Source: a virus
Virus record (IMG/VR): IMGVR_UViG_3300008259_000003
Location: 1 to 64,000 of that record
DNA length: 64,000 bases
Reading direction: 5' to 3' (one strand)
The number at the start of each line of letters is the position of its first letter. Within the stretch, counting starts at the first letter, position 1. The position numbers and the translations under genes are program-made. Positions 53,346 to 61,348 of this stretch are shown here, one piece after another. The notes under the pieces are model-generated. The model saw only the letters and a program-made list of their open reading frames with translations, was not told the origin of the DNA and made no database searches.

Positions 53346-54674
53346 TTACGCTAAAGATTTGATTTTTGGACTGGCACCTCTTTCGTAACCATCTACAACT
53401 TTGGCAACCAAAGTACCAGTACCCCAAGTCTTAAGTGATTCACACTTAGCAATTTCCGCAGCACCAATATCATTTACCAAACCATCAACAATACAAGTAT
53501 AAAGACCATTTCTCAATGTTTTGATGGTTGCTTTCATACCGTCTTCTAAAGATTTGTAATTTTTAACACCAACACTATTTGCGTTAGTGGAACCCGGTAA
53601 ATCCCATGTGGTATTAAATGGATTATATTTTCCACCCGAACCTTCTGACTGTCTCCAAGCGTATAAGAATTTTAAGTTTTCCTCACTTTCGGGTGCACCT
53701 AAATTTTCAAGTAGTTTTTTATAAAAATTGATGTCCGTTAAACCGTCAACATTGATTTGTGAATTTTTAGCCGCTTGGTCAAGGTATTGTTTTAACTCTT
53801 CGGATTTAACACCTTTAGCTTTTAATAATTCCAATAACTTATTTAACATTTCAGGTGTGGCATTTTCAGAAGTACCACTACTAGAAGATGATTTACCACC
53901 ATATTGTAAATGAAAATGACCACCAGTTGCGGCTTTGGTTGGATTGGTGTATTCATCTATGTATGAAAAATTACCATCACTACTTTTTGTTGAGTTGAGT
54001 AATTTTATAAAATCGGAAGCGTTTTTTGAATTATATGGATTTAAAACCAAATCAATTGCATTTCCTTTGGTGTGTTGACTTACGTAATTTAAATTATGGT
54101 GGAATTTATCGTTACCTGCGGTTATGGTAACCTCAACATCAGGATTACTTTGACTGTACTTGTCAAGAATTTGACTAACAATATCTGTGAGTTTGTCATT
54201 AATAGAACCACCACTGGTTAACTCATTACCTTTTTCGGTGTAACCTAAATCATCTAATTTATCTCTTAATGAATCGGCACTTTCTTTGATTACAGAATTA
54301 TCTGATTTGAATTTTCTAACAGCACTTGCGGTTTCAGGACCAAATAAACCATCAACACCAAATTTAGGTAACTCATAACCCAAGAGTATTAAACCAATTT
54401 GCATAGTTTCGACACCTTTTTGATATTCCATAGAACCTCTTGGTTGTTCTGATAACCCACCCTGAGCTGCGGTATCTTCTAATGTCTTATAAAATTCTGC
54501 AACGTCAGGTGAAACTAAGTCCGCCTTTTTGGGGTCGTCTATTTTTTTTTCGTCTTTTTTACCTAACCCAATTTTACCCAATAAATCATCGATAAAATTT
54601 TCATTTACCATTGATTTACCGTAGGTAATTTCATGGATTCGTTGTAATTCTTCTTGTAGTGTGGGTTTTTTCAT
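53346..54674 (-). CDS. Multidomain peptidoglycan hydrolase, endolysin-like (442 aa)
   Basis: Domain order: a charged start (MKKPTLQEELQRIHEITYG), a peptidoglycan-binding domain about residues 70-130 (GYELPKFGVDGLFGPETASAV), an M15-type peptidase domain about 140-260 with HTKGNAIDLVLN and HFHLQYGG (zinc ligands and catalytic site), a linker, and a C-terminal lysozyme/lytic-transglycosylase-like domain about 330-440 (WRQSEGSGGKYNPFNTTWDL). It should cut both stems and glycans. Long for an endolysin; could be tail-associated. Confidence 0.8.
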   Translation of the reverse strand: MKKPTLQEELQRIHEITYGKSMVNENFIDDLLGKIGLGKKDEKKIDDPKKADLVSPDVAEFYKTLEDTAAQGGLSEQPRGSMEYQKGVETMQIGLILLGYELPKFGVDGLFGPETASAVRKFKSDNSVIKESADSLRDKLDDLGYTEKGNELTSGGSINDKLTDIVSQILDKYSQSNPDVEVTITAGNDKFHHNLNYVSQHTKGNAIDLVLNPYNSKNASDFIKLLNSTKSSDGNFSYIDEYTNPTKAATGGHFHLQYGGKSSSSSGTSENATPEMLNKLLELLKAKGVKSEELKQYLDQAAKNSQINVDGLTDINFYKKLLENLGAPESEENLKFLYAWRQSEGSGGKYNPFNTTWDLPGSTNANSVGVKNYKSLEDGMKATIKTLRNGLYTCIVDGLVNDIGAAEIAKCESLKTWGTGTLVAKVVDGYERGASPKIKSLA

Positions 54675-54725
54675 TAAAACAATTCTATACTTAAATAAAT
54701 ATCCCTACGTTTAGAAACGGTGTAA

Positions 54726-55298
54726 TTAAGTAAGGTAATCGATAATCTTTTGTTTTATACCAGATTGTTTGATACCTAAAGTAGATGATGGAGTTAATAC
54801 AAAATTATCTAAACCCCAATCTTTCCAGTCCTCTCCATTTTTACCCATATCCAAATCATCAACAGAAACCCAATGAGTAACTTCAGGGTGGTCGTGTAAA
54901 AATTGTTTAATCTCGATAACGCGAGTCATCTCCAAATCCCATCTCGGTGACCAAACCCATACTTTATCATTATACCAATTACACTGACCTAAATTAGGTG
55001 TGAGAGCGATTGGTTTTTTAGAGATACCTTTTGATTCGTAGTATTCACCCATTTCTTCGAGATTTGCCCACCTCTTCCAATCAGATGACGTTACAATTTC
55101 CGCACCTGTTTTTTCGATGATTTGGTTTAATACCTTAACCGCTTTTTGATTGAAATTATCAAATCGGTATTCTAGTGGCATTTCTGATGTTGTCATAGAT
55201 AATTTACGACCACCCCATTTTTCTTGTTTCTTGAATCGACCACCCCATTCTGACGACAAACAAATTACACCGTCGTGGTCTAAAAATATAACTTTCAT
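54726..55298 (-). CDS. HAD-like phosphatase, RNA-repair type (190 aa)
   Basis: VIFLDHDGVICLSS (DxDGV) is HAD motif I, IVTSSDWKRWANL motif II-like, and WVSVDDLDMG motif IV. The layout is that of the HAD domain of 'Swiss army knife' RNA-repair proteins and phage polynucleotide phosphatases. The ATG overlaps the upstream gene by four bases. Confidence 0.75.
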   Translation of the reverse strand: MKVIFLDHDGVICLSSEWGGRFKKQEKWGGRKLSMTTSEMPLEYRFDNFNQKAVKVLNQIIEKTGAEIVTSSDWKRWANLEEMGEYYESKGISKKPIALTPNLGQCNWYNDKVWVWSPRWDLEMTRVIEIKQFLHDHPEVTHWVSVDDLDMGKNGEDWKDWGLDNFVLTPSSTLGIKQSGIKQKIIDYLT

Positions 55299-55981
55299 TT
55301 ATTGAATCTTTTAAATATTTTAATAAAGTCTGACGAATATTTTTCATAGACAGAATCTTTCCATTCATGATGTTTACCTGTTGACATGTATGCTTGAATC
55401 TCGTCATCAATAATCGTTTTGTCGTCAGAATATCCACCTTTAATTAAAACTTTTTTCAAATGTTCATAATCTCTATGATTAATATCTCCAATTAAATAAT
55501 CGACCTCAACTTTGTATTGTGGGTTTGTATAATAAAATCCGTGAGCTATTTCATGATTCATTACACCACTTTTTACTTTATCAGCGCCGATAAGATACCA
55601 AGAATGTTGTTCACCACGATTCTTTATTCTACACTCTCTTTCACAGTATTCAATAATTTCATACATAGTATAATCATATTGGGTTCGAGGTAAACCAAAC
55701 GTATTTTTTGCCTCTAAAAGAACTTTCGAGGGTATATTATAACCAGTCCAATCGCTTGGATACGTAAAATGAGGTTTTTTATTTGTATCAATGTACAACT
55801 TCATGTATTGTTCTAAAGTGAAAAACTTACCTCTAATCTGTGGGTATGGAGATTCGTAAAATTCTTGGTATCTACAAAACAAGCTAGACCTATCATATTG
55901 GTTTTTAACGATAACAGCAAATATGAAAGGTTTTATTTCTCTCACTTCACCTTCAATTAATGAATTTGAAATACGCATCAT
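55295..55981 (-). CDS. HEIAH metallopeptidase-like protein (228 aa)
   Basis: NHEIAHGFYYTNPQYKVEVDYL carries HEIAH (His143, Glu144, His147), followed about 45 residues later by DDEIQAYMST, a pattern seen in phage gluzincin-type proteins. N-terminal 110 residues not recognised. Two adjacent ATGs; the first is used. The start faces the Pyr_excise gene. Confidence 0.75.
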   Translation of the reverse strand: MMRISNSLIEGEVREIKPFIFAVIVKNQYDRSSLFCRYQEFYESPYPQIRGKFFTLEQYMKLYIDTNKKPHFTYPSDWTGYNIPSKVLLEAKNTFGLPRTQYDYTMYEIIEYCERECRIKNRGEQHSWYLIGADKVKSGVMNHEIAHGFYYTNPQYKVEVDYLIGDINHRDYEHLKKVLIKGGYSDDKTIIDDEIQAYMSTGKHHEWKDSVYEKYSSDFIKIFKRFNK

Positions 55982-56027
55982 TTTAAGATTTTTTAGTAAA
56001 TATAACTATTTTTTTTCAAATTATCAC

Positions 56028-56035
56028 TATATTTG
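56028..56035 (+). promoter_or_regulatory. -7 box of a leaderless gene
   Basis: TATATTTG ends four bases before the GTG start; no clear -33 TTG. Confidence 0.6.
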
Positions 56036-56039
56036 ACTT

Positions 56040-56507
56040 GTGAATATATTCTTTCTTGATAAAGATGTAAAAAAATGTGCCGAATATCATTGCGACAAAC
56101 ACGTTGTGAAAATGATATTGGAAACTGCACAACTTTTGTGTGGGGCTCATCACATGACCGAACAAGTAACCGGTCAAGTACCGTACAAGTTGTCACATAA
56201 AAATCACCCGTGTTCAATATGGGTAAGAGAATCCTTGACAAACTATCTAATACTCTGTGAATTGGGTTTAGAACTTTGTAAAGAGTACACTTACCGTTAT
56301 GGTAAACGTCATAAATCTCAAGAAGTTATTGAGTGGTGTGTCACAAATAAATTAAAAATTTGTGACAAAGGTTTGACTACACCACCAAAAGCAATGCCAA
56401 TAGAGTATAAAACAGATTGTGTGATTGAATCTTACAGAAACTACTACAGGGGTGCAAAATCAAAATTCACAACATGGAAAAATAGAGATGTACCTCCTTG
56501 GTTTTAG
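56040..56507 (+). CDS. Pyr_excise-type DNA glycosylase-like protein (155 aa)
   Basis: MNIFFLDKDVKKCAEYHCDKHVVKMILETAQLL and SHKNHPCSIWVRES are the signature of the pyrimidine dimer DNA glycosylase (Pyr_excise) family in phages; the N-terminal region and the KHVVKM helix hold the site. It should recognise UV-damaged DNA. It has a GTG start five bases after a -7 box (TATATTTG), so the mRNA is likely leaderless. Single + gene among - strand genes. Confidence 0.8.
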   Translation: MNIFFLDKDVKKCAEYHCDKHVVKMILETAQLLCGAHHMTEQVTGQVPYKLSHKNHPCSIWVRESLTNYLILCELGLELCKEYTYRYGKRHKSQEVIEWCVTNKLKICDKGLTTPPKAMPIEYKTDCVIESYRNYYRGAKSKFTTWKNRDVPPWF

Positions 56508-56650
56508 TAGAAATTTTGTTCGGTATGTTGTTTATTATCGTCCCAAGTATAATCATTATCTGATTCATAATTCTCCTGAATTATTTCATCATTTACAATT
56601 GGGTTATCTTCTTTAATGACCTGATTATTAATTTCTTTTGGACTTTTCAT
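56504..56650 (-). CDS. Small acidic protein (48 aa)
   Basis: Not recognised; Asn-, Asp- and Glu-rich, likely disordered (EDNPIVNDEIIQENYESDNDY). ATG 56,650 is preferred over a hydrophobic upstream extension. It overlaps the stop of the Pyr_excise gene by four bases. Confidence 0.55.
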   Translation of the reverse strand: MKSPKEINNQVIKEDNPIVNDEIIQENYESDNDYTWDDNKQHTEQNFY

Positions 56651-56661
56651 GAAAATAAATA

Positions 56662-57036
56662 TTAAGGTCCGACAAAATATTTTGACCTCCAAAATTGATA
56701 CCATTTTCTCTTTTGGATTGGTTTACATTTTGAGAACGGATTGTCCCCAAAATTTACTCTTCCTTGATATCTTGAAGATAAAACATTTAAAAATATTTCA
56801 TGGTATTCAGGTGGTATAGTATTAAAGTCTGCCTTTATTTCAACTCGTAAAGAAACTGGTCCCTCATCGTGTTGAACTACCAAATAATCATTTAGGGTGA
56901 TTATTGTTGATTTTCTAATATTAATCCATTCACCACTAATACCAATATCCTGATTGTTTTCATTTGATGGGTCAACAACTATCATCTCTTCTTCTTTTTG
57001 TGGTTCGACTTTTTGTTTTGTCTTATTCTGTCTCAT
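56662..57036 (-). CDS. Hypothetical protein (124 aa)
   Basis: Not recognised. A charged N-terminus (MRQNKTKQKVEPQKEEE) then a soluble domain with a conserved-looking WINIRKSTIITLNDYLVVQ segment. The internal ATG at 57,036 overlaps the upstream gene by 14 bases; a longer frame starts at 57,129. Confidence 0.65.
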   Translation of the reverse strand: MRQNKTKQKVEPQKEEEMIVVDPSNENNQDIGISGEWINIRKSTIITLNDYLVVQHDEGPVSLRVEIKADFNTIPPEYHEIFLNVLSSRYQGRVNFGDNPFSKCKPIQKRKWYQFWRSKYFVGP

Positions 57037-57295
57037 TTGATAATATGTGGTCAAATTCTTCGGCAGCTTTTGGGTTTCTTTCATAGAACATATCATACGC
57101 CATCGCGAACCTATTATATTCAGTTTCAAATAAAAATAGATAGGTTTGTAAACTATCCATTTCCTGTTTGGTTCTTGATAGTTCCGTTTTTAATTTATTT
57201 TCTCTATGTATGGATTTTTGGAGAAGAATACCCATAGAGATGGCAAACAACATGGTGAGTACCAAATAAAATTTGATATCTTGAATGAATTTCAT
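57023..57295 (-). CDS. Membrane-anchored coiled-coil protein (90 aa)
   Basis: One N-terminal helix (FYLVLTMLFAISMGILL) then a charged coil (ENKLKTELSRTKQEMDSLQTYL), ending acidic. Short spanin- or holin-like layout; no partner is identified. Neighbour to a small membrane gene. Confidence 0.65.
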   Translation of the reverse strand: MKFIQDIKFYLVLTMLFAISMGILLQKSIHRENKLKTELSRTKQEMDSLQTYLFLFETEYNRFAMAYDMFYERNPKAAEEFDHILSNETE

Positions 57296-57307
57296 GGTTA
57301 ATACAAT

Positions 57308-57472
57308 TTAAAAGATTTCTTCCGCGATACCGAGTATCTCCGCCACAAAAAATAAAATTGCCGCAGTTTCTAAATTGGTAAAAAATAAGAAATAACAAGC
57401 CACGATTCTCAAACCTGACTTGGCCAAACTTATATTGAAGTGAGAATTAGATTTTGATTCTTTTGGTTCCAT
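57308..57472 (-). CDS. Small membrane protein (54 aa)
   Basis: Residues 20-52 are hydrophobic with two short helices (LRIVACYFLFFTN, AAILFFVAEILGIAEEIF); the ending AEILGIAEE is one I have seen on small phage membrane proteins. ATG 57,472 follows an A-rich leader. Confidence 0.7.
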   Translation of the reverse strand: MEPKESKSNSHFNISLAKSGLRIVACYFLFFTNLETAAILFFVAEILGIAEEIF

Positions 57473-57536
57473 GATTAAGGGGTTTTACCAACCAAATATA
57501 GAAAAGAAAAATTTGATTTCCAAAAAAATCCTAAAA

Positions 57537-58925
57537 TTATTTTGAAATATATTCATATTTTTCTTTAGTCCATGTCATATTGGAATATTTCATCATTTTT
57601 TTTGATATTTCATTTATTGCGGGATTGAAATAAGACTCAACAGGACTATTGGCCTTACCAAAAGACATTATCAAACTACCTTTTTTATATTCTAAATTAA
57701 TCTTTGTTCGATTACATTTCATGGAAAGATAGATATAGACCACACCTTTGCTGAATTGTTTAGACATACAATTTTTCATCATAAATCCTTCAGTGAAAAA
57801 ATCCTCTTCGGTTTTGAGTATTTTGGTTTGAAAAACTTTATTGTCAATTATAATGTCAGATTCTATTTCATTTATGAACTCCTCATTAAATGAATATCTT
57901 GTTTTGTAACCCCTTTTAAAATGATTTTTTATGTTTTCAAATTTATTTAAAAGTAATTCTACAGAGTCGGAATCGCTCGCATTAAATTTACAGGGGATAT
58001 TTTTGGATTCTATGAATTCTCGAAGATTCATTAATTTGTTCACCAACTCAACAAAATTATCTTTATATAGGTTTGTGGTTTCCCAATCATTAATAACCTT
58101 GACCATCATGGATTTTTCTTTATCATTTTTCAAAGTGTGGAATTTTCTGAAATTAGAATTACGTTTTACAATGTCGTGCCACTTAGTTTGTCTTAAATAA
58201 TCAACGTAACCATCACCAAAAAGTTTACATAGAAAGCTTAGACTTTTAATATTCACATCAAAGTTTTGTGGTTTATTTAATTCAGCAATCAAGTACTTTG
58301 ATTTAATTCCATACGAATCTAAAATAGAAGGTAAAAATTTATTATCATTTAATTTTAACCATTTTTTCTGTGGATACTCTTGTTGAATTGTGGTGTAAAC
58401 AGTATCATGGTATTTTATATTTTTCTTTGATAAATGAAAATCAACTAACAAATCATATAGTGGATTAATATAGCATTTCTCTTGATAATTCTTTTCAATA
58501 TTAAAATTTGACTCAGATTGTATTTTGGATATTAAAATATTAATAATGTCCTGAATTGATTTATTATACCTTTTACCCCAATAATCTTTTCTCTTTTCAC
58601 CCTTGTACATGCCGTTTTCTATTAGTGCAAGTATTGAATCAAAATTATTCTTCTTTCTATTATTTTTACTTCTACCTTTATCACCTTCACTCACTGAATA
58701 GTTTGATAATTGGTAGTAAGTATTTATGTCCCCGTTTTTTAAATTAACCGTGAACCCGTGATGGATGGTAAGGATGTTTTTTATTCCGTATCGTAAATAA
58801 TCGAAAGAAAAATCCGCGATATAGTGTATCAAACTATCATATTGATACAACTGTAATTCACAAATCGAAACCGAATTGTTCGTTTTGGATTTTTTGTTTT
58901 GATAATGTCTAAGTAACAAATCCAT
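57537..58925 (-). CDS. PcfJ-like protein (462 aa)
   Basis: The C-terminal 120 residues carry EDFFTEGFMMKNCMSKQFSKGVVYIYLSM and an FNPAINEISKKMM helix, the PcfJ-like domain found on conjugative plasmids and phages (Cys in the ...KNCMS... motif). PcfJ is thought to help conjugative mating; its phage role is unknown. The N-terminal 330 residues are charged and unrecognised. The start may be ATG 58,925 or 58,940; -7-like TATATTTT lies close by (leaderless possible). Confidence 0.75.
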   Translation of the reverse strand: MDLLLRHYQNKKSKTNNSVSICELQLYQYDSLIHYIADFSFDYLRYGIKNILTIHHGFTVNLKNGDINTYYQLSNYSVSEGDKGRSKNNRKKNNFDSILALIENGMYKGEKRKDYWGKRYNKSIQDIINILISKIQSESNFNIEKNYQEKCYINPLYDLLVDFHLSKKNIKYHDTVYTTIQQEYPQKKWLKLNDNKFLPSILDSYGIKSKYLIAELNKPQNFDVNIKSLSFLCKLFGDGYVDYLRQTKWHDIVKRNSNFRKFHTLKNDKEKSMMVKVINDWETTNLYKDNFVELVNKLMNLREFIESKNIPCKFNASDSDSVELLLNKFENIKNHFKRGYKTRYSFNEEFINEIESDIIIDNKVFQTKILKTEEDFFTEGFMMKNCMSKQFSKGVVYIYLSMKCNRTKINLEYKKGSLIMSFGKANSPVESYFNPAINEISKKMMKYSNMTWTKEKYEYISK

Positions 58926-58963
58926 GTATAAAATATACATGGACTAAATTTAATTATGTAGTA

Positions 58964-60799
58964 TTAAAACTCTATGTCACCATTCATCAGTTGTTCAAAT
59001 AAATCAGGTTCTCTTTGGTTGACTTCCTTCCCATTTATTTTAACTTTCACCTTTTTAATATCAATGTGGTTCAATAATCTTTGTGACGCAAATTTTCTAA
59101 CTCTTTGTTTTAATATTTCTAATGATTCACCAAAATACTCAGGTGGTAACTTATTACAAAAATGTCTCTCCTGAATACAGTCACCTGTTTTTTTGTTAAA
59201 CTCACATGTTACTCTATCTGAACCACCGTTGGTCCTCAATGAAATTATCATTGATGATTCTTTGTTTGCGTAACTGGCAACACAGTGGTGCATAAATGTA
59301 CCCTCTTCCGAATATTCTTCTTCTCTCTTTAATATCACAGGAGAAAAAATATGATTGTCGTTCTCAAATCGAGTCTTTATTTGTTCCTCCACTAATCTCA
59401 CCATTCTGTTGTCATATTGATATTCGATTGACCAACCCTTTTTGATTAATGAACATGTCTTGGATAGTTCAATGTGCTCTGTATGAAAGTCCGTGTAATT
59501 TGTTGCCCTCATTTTTATGTTAGGGTCAAATTCACGAATCTTTTCAATCATATCGAAGTGGTCTTTTATCAAAGTGTATATACCTCGAGTAACCGACGAT
59601 ACTGAATGGTCTCCTGCCGGTTTGGGAATCAGGGAATTTAAAATTTTAATGATATTTTCCCTATCAACATTATCAATAAACAGGTGTCGGTGGTGATTTT
59701 TAGCACCTCTCAATTCAAGCGGTACCATAGAATGTGCATTACCATTATCTACCATAAAAAGATTAAAACATTCACTTTTCAAAGAACCGAGGTATTTTGG
59801 ATAATCCTTTCCAAGTAAATCACACATACATGAAAACTCTTGTAAATTTAATTTTGGATTTTCATGGAAAAGTTTCAAGGTAAATTTTGAATTTATTCCG
59901 TAACTATCCAAAATAGATTGCATTAATTTTCTCTGATTCTTTTTAAGGTATTTTTCAGTTGGGTAATGTATTTTAATAAGTGGTACAAAGTCGTTTGGTG
60001 TTTTTATTTTTTTCTTTTCCGCAAAGAATTCAATAAAACTAGTTATAAAAAAATGTTTATCAAATAAGTTTCCAACGTTAGTAGGTAAGTTTGGAATGTG
60101 ATTTTTAATAACATTTACAAATTCGTGTTCATTAAATGTGTCATCAAATTCCTTAGCGATTTTAAGATTGTTACTAAACTCTTTTTTTAAATTGAAAAGA
60201 CTGTTTGAACCCAACAAGATTTCTAACGTAGTAAATGAATTTTTTCTAAATCTTTTGGATTTTATCTTTCCAAAATTCATATCCCCAATCGTAAAATCTC
60301 CCTTCTGTAAATCAATTGTTAACGTCATTACCTTGGAAGATTTACGGAAATATTTCCAATTAAAATCACGATATCTGGTATTCTTGTAACACCTTATGTA
60401 AAGTTTACCTTCTCTAAGTTCTATTGTTCTTTCAAATGTTACAATTTGTATTGATGAGAAAGGATTCCCATAATGTCTTTTTAAATGTTTTTCACTTGTT
60501 GTGTAACAAGGTTCTTTTGTCAATTTTATGAAAGAAACGTATTCTTTTTCTTTTTCACCATAAAAATATTTTGTCCTCGCACCCTTTGATGGTCTTGGTT
60601 CCAATTTTATGGTTTCAAATTTGGTATCCCTATTTACAACGGGCTCAAGTGTCTTAACCTGTTCAGTAAATAAAAAATCATCATCCAGTTCTTTACCATC
60701 AGATACAACAATTGGTATTGGTCTATCTTCAGACAACATACAATTATCCCTAACTAAATCTATTCTGAAATAAGAAAATCTTTGTTTGATGAGTTGCAT
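58964..60799 (-). CDS. PcfJ-like protein, second copy (611 aa)
   Basis: Near the C-terminus EEEYSEEGTFMHHCVASYANKESSMIISL and CEFNKKTGDCIQERHFC show the same PcfJ-type Cys/His layout as the previous gene, in a longer form. Both share a middle part (LNLQEFSCMCDLLGKDY here, VNIKSLSFLCKLFGDGY there), so they are tandem paralogues. Large N-terminal region unrecognised. A promoter precedes it. Confidence 0.75.
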   Translation of the reverse strand: MQLIKQRFSYFRIDLVRDNCMLSEDRPIPIVVSDGKELDDDFLFTEQVKTLEPVVNRDTKFETIKLEPRPSKGARTKYFYGEKEKEYVSFIKLTKEPCYTTSEKHLKRHYGNPFSSIQIVTFERTIELREGKLYIRCYKNTRYRDFNWKYFRKSSKVMTLTIDLQKGDFTIGDMNFGKIKSKRFRKNSFTTLEILLGSNSLFNLKKEFSNNLKIAKEFDDTFNEHEFVNVIKNHIPNLPTNVGNLFDKHFFITSFIEFFAEKKKIKTPNDFVPLIKIHYPTEKYLKKNQRKLMQSILDSYGINSKFTLKLFHENPKLNLQEFSCMCDLLGKDYPKYLGSLKSECFNLFMVDNGNAHSMVPLELRGAKNHHRHLFIDNVDRENIIKILNSLIPKPAGDHSVSSVTRGIYTLIKDHFDMIEKIREFDPNIKMRATNYTDFHTEHIELSKTCSLIKKGWSIEYQYDNRMVRLVEEQIKTRFENDNHIFSPVILKREEEYSEEGTFMHHCVASYANKESSMIISLRTNGGSDRVTCEFNKKTGDCIQERHFCNKLPPEYFGESLEILKQRVRKFASQRLLNHIDIKKVKVKINGKEVNQREPDLFEQLMNGDIEF

Positions 60800-60814
60800 T
60801 TTTGATATTTTTTA

Positions 60815-60843
60815 CAAATATACCACTTTTTTAATGATATCCA
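60815..60843 (-). promoter_or_regulatory. Promoter-like sequence, variant -33
   Basis: Minus strand -7 TATATTTG; the -33 region reads ATGG rather than TTTGG. Confidence 0.6.
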
Positions 60844-60868
60844 TATTTATTTTTATAAAATTATTAAC

Positions 60869-61021
60869 ATGGCAGCAGGAAAAAGTTCAAAAGGTAAATC
60901 ATCAAACGCATCTATAAAGGTGAATTTTGGTAAAAGAAGATTAGGTAAAGCTAAAAAATCTTTTAATAAACACGATAAAAGTGAGAAAAACTACCGTGGA
61001 CAGGGTAGGAGAACTAATTAA
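60869..61021 (+). CDS. Small very basic protein (50 aa)
   Basis: Lys/Arg/Gly/Ser-rich (MAAGKSSKGKSSNASIKVNF...KAKKSFNKHDKSEK) and ending YRGQGRR. This pattern (FGKRRLGKAKKS... YRGQGR) recurs in large phages of Bacteroidota and resembles virion or DNA-condensing basic proteins. It starts 16 bases past an AT-rich stretch and runs convergent to the membrane gene, overlapping its stop by four bases. Confidence 0.7.
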   Translation: MAAGKSSKGKSSNASIKVNFGKRRLGKAKKSFNKHDKSEKNYRGQGRRTN

Positions 61022-61329
61022 AAAATACTCCCCAATAACCCAATTAAAGTATAAGATAACTTATACCCTGTGAACGCACCCAATGCCGAAGGGATTGGGA
61101 AAACTATCAACTTACCTAAATCTGTAACGTACTTTGGTCGATTAACTATCCGACCCATGTAATAATAGTAGACAATATAACCGATAAGAACAGCAAAGTC
61201 GGTTCTTGTTGCAATAAAAACAACAAGTGTCGCTCCGATGAAACCGAAAGTAAAATTGTCTCTAATTCCTTCCCATATCTCATAAGTTGTAGCATTTTTA
61301 TATTCTTTTACGATTTTACGGAGCTTCAC
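61018..61329 (-). CDS. Membrane protein, GTG start (103 aa)
   Basis: Three hydrophobic helices (about 28-43, 46-63 and 77-100) with a basic loop (RIVNRPKYV) between the second and third. Start GTG 61,329. Not recognised; follows the lipoprotein gene at a distance of 19 bases. Confidence 0.7.
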   Translation of the reverse strand: MKLRKIVKEYKNATTYEIWEGIRDNFTFGFIGATLVVFIATRTDFAVLIGYIVYYYYMGRIVNRPKYVTDLGKLIVFPIPSALGAFTGYKLSYTLIGLLGSIF

Positions 61330-61348
61330 TTGTTGTTATTTTATGTTA

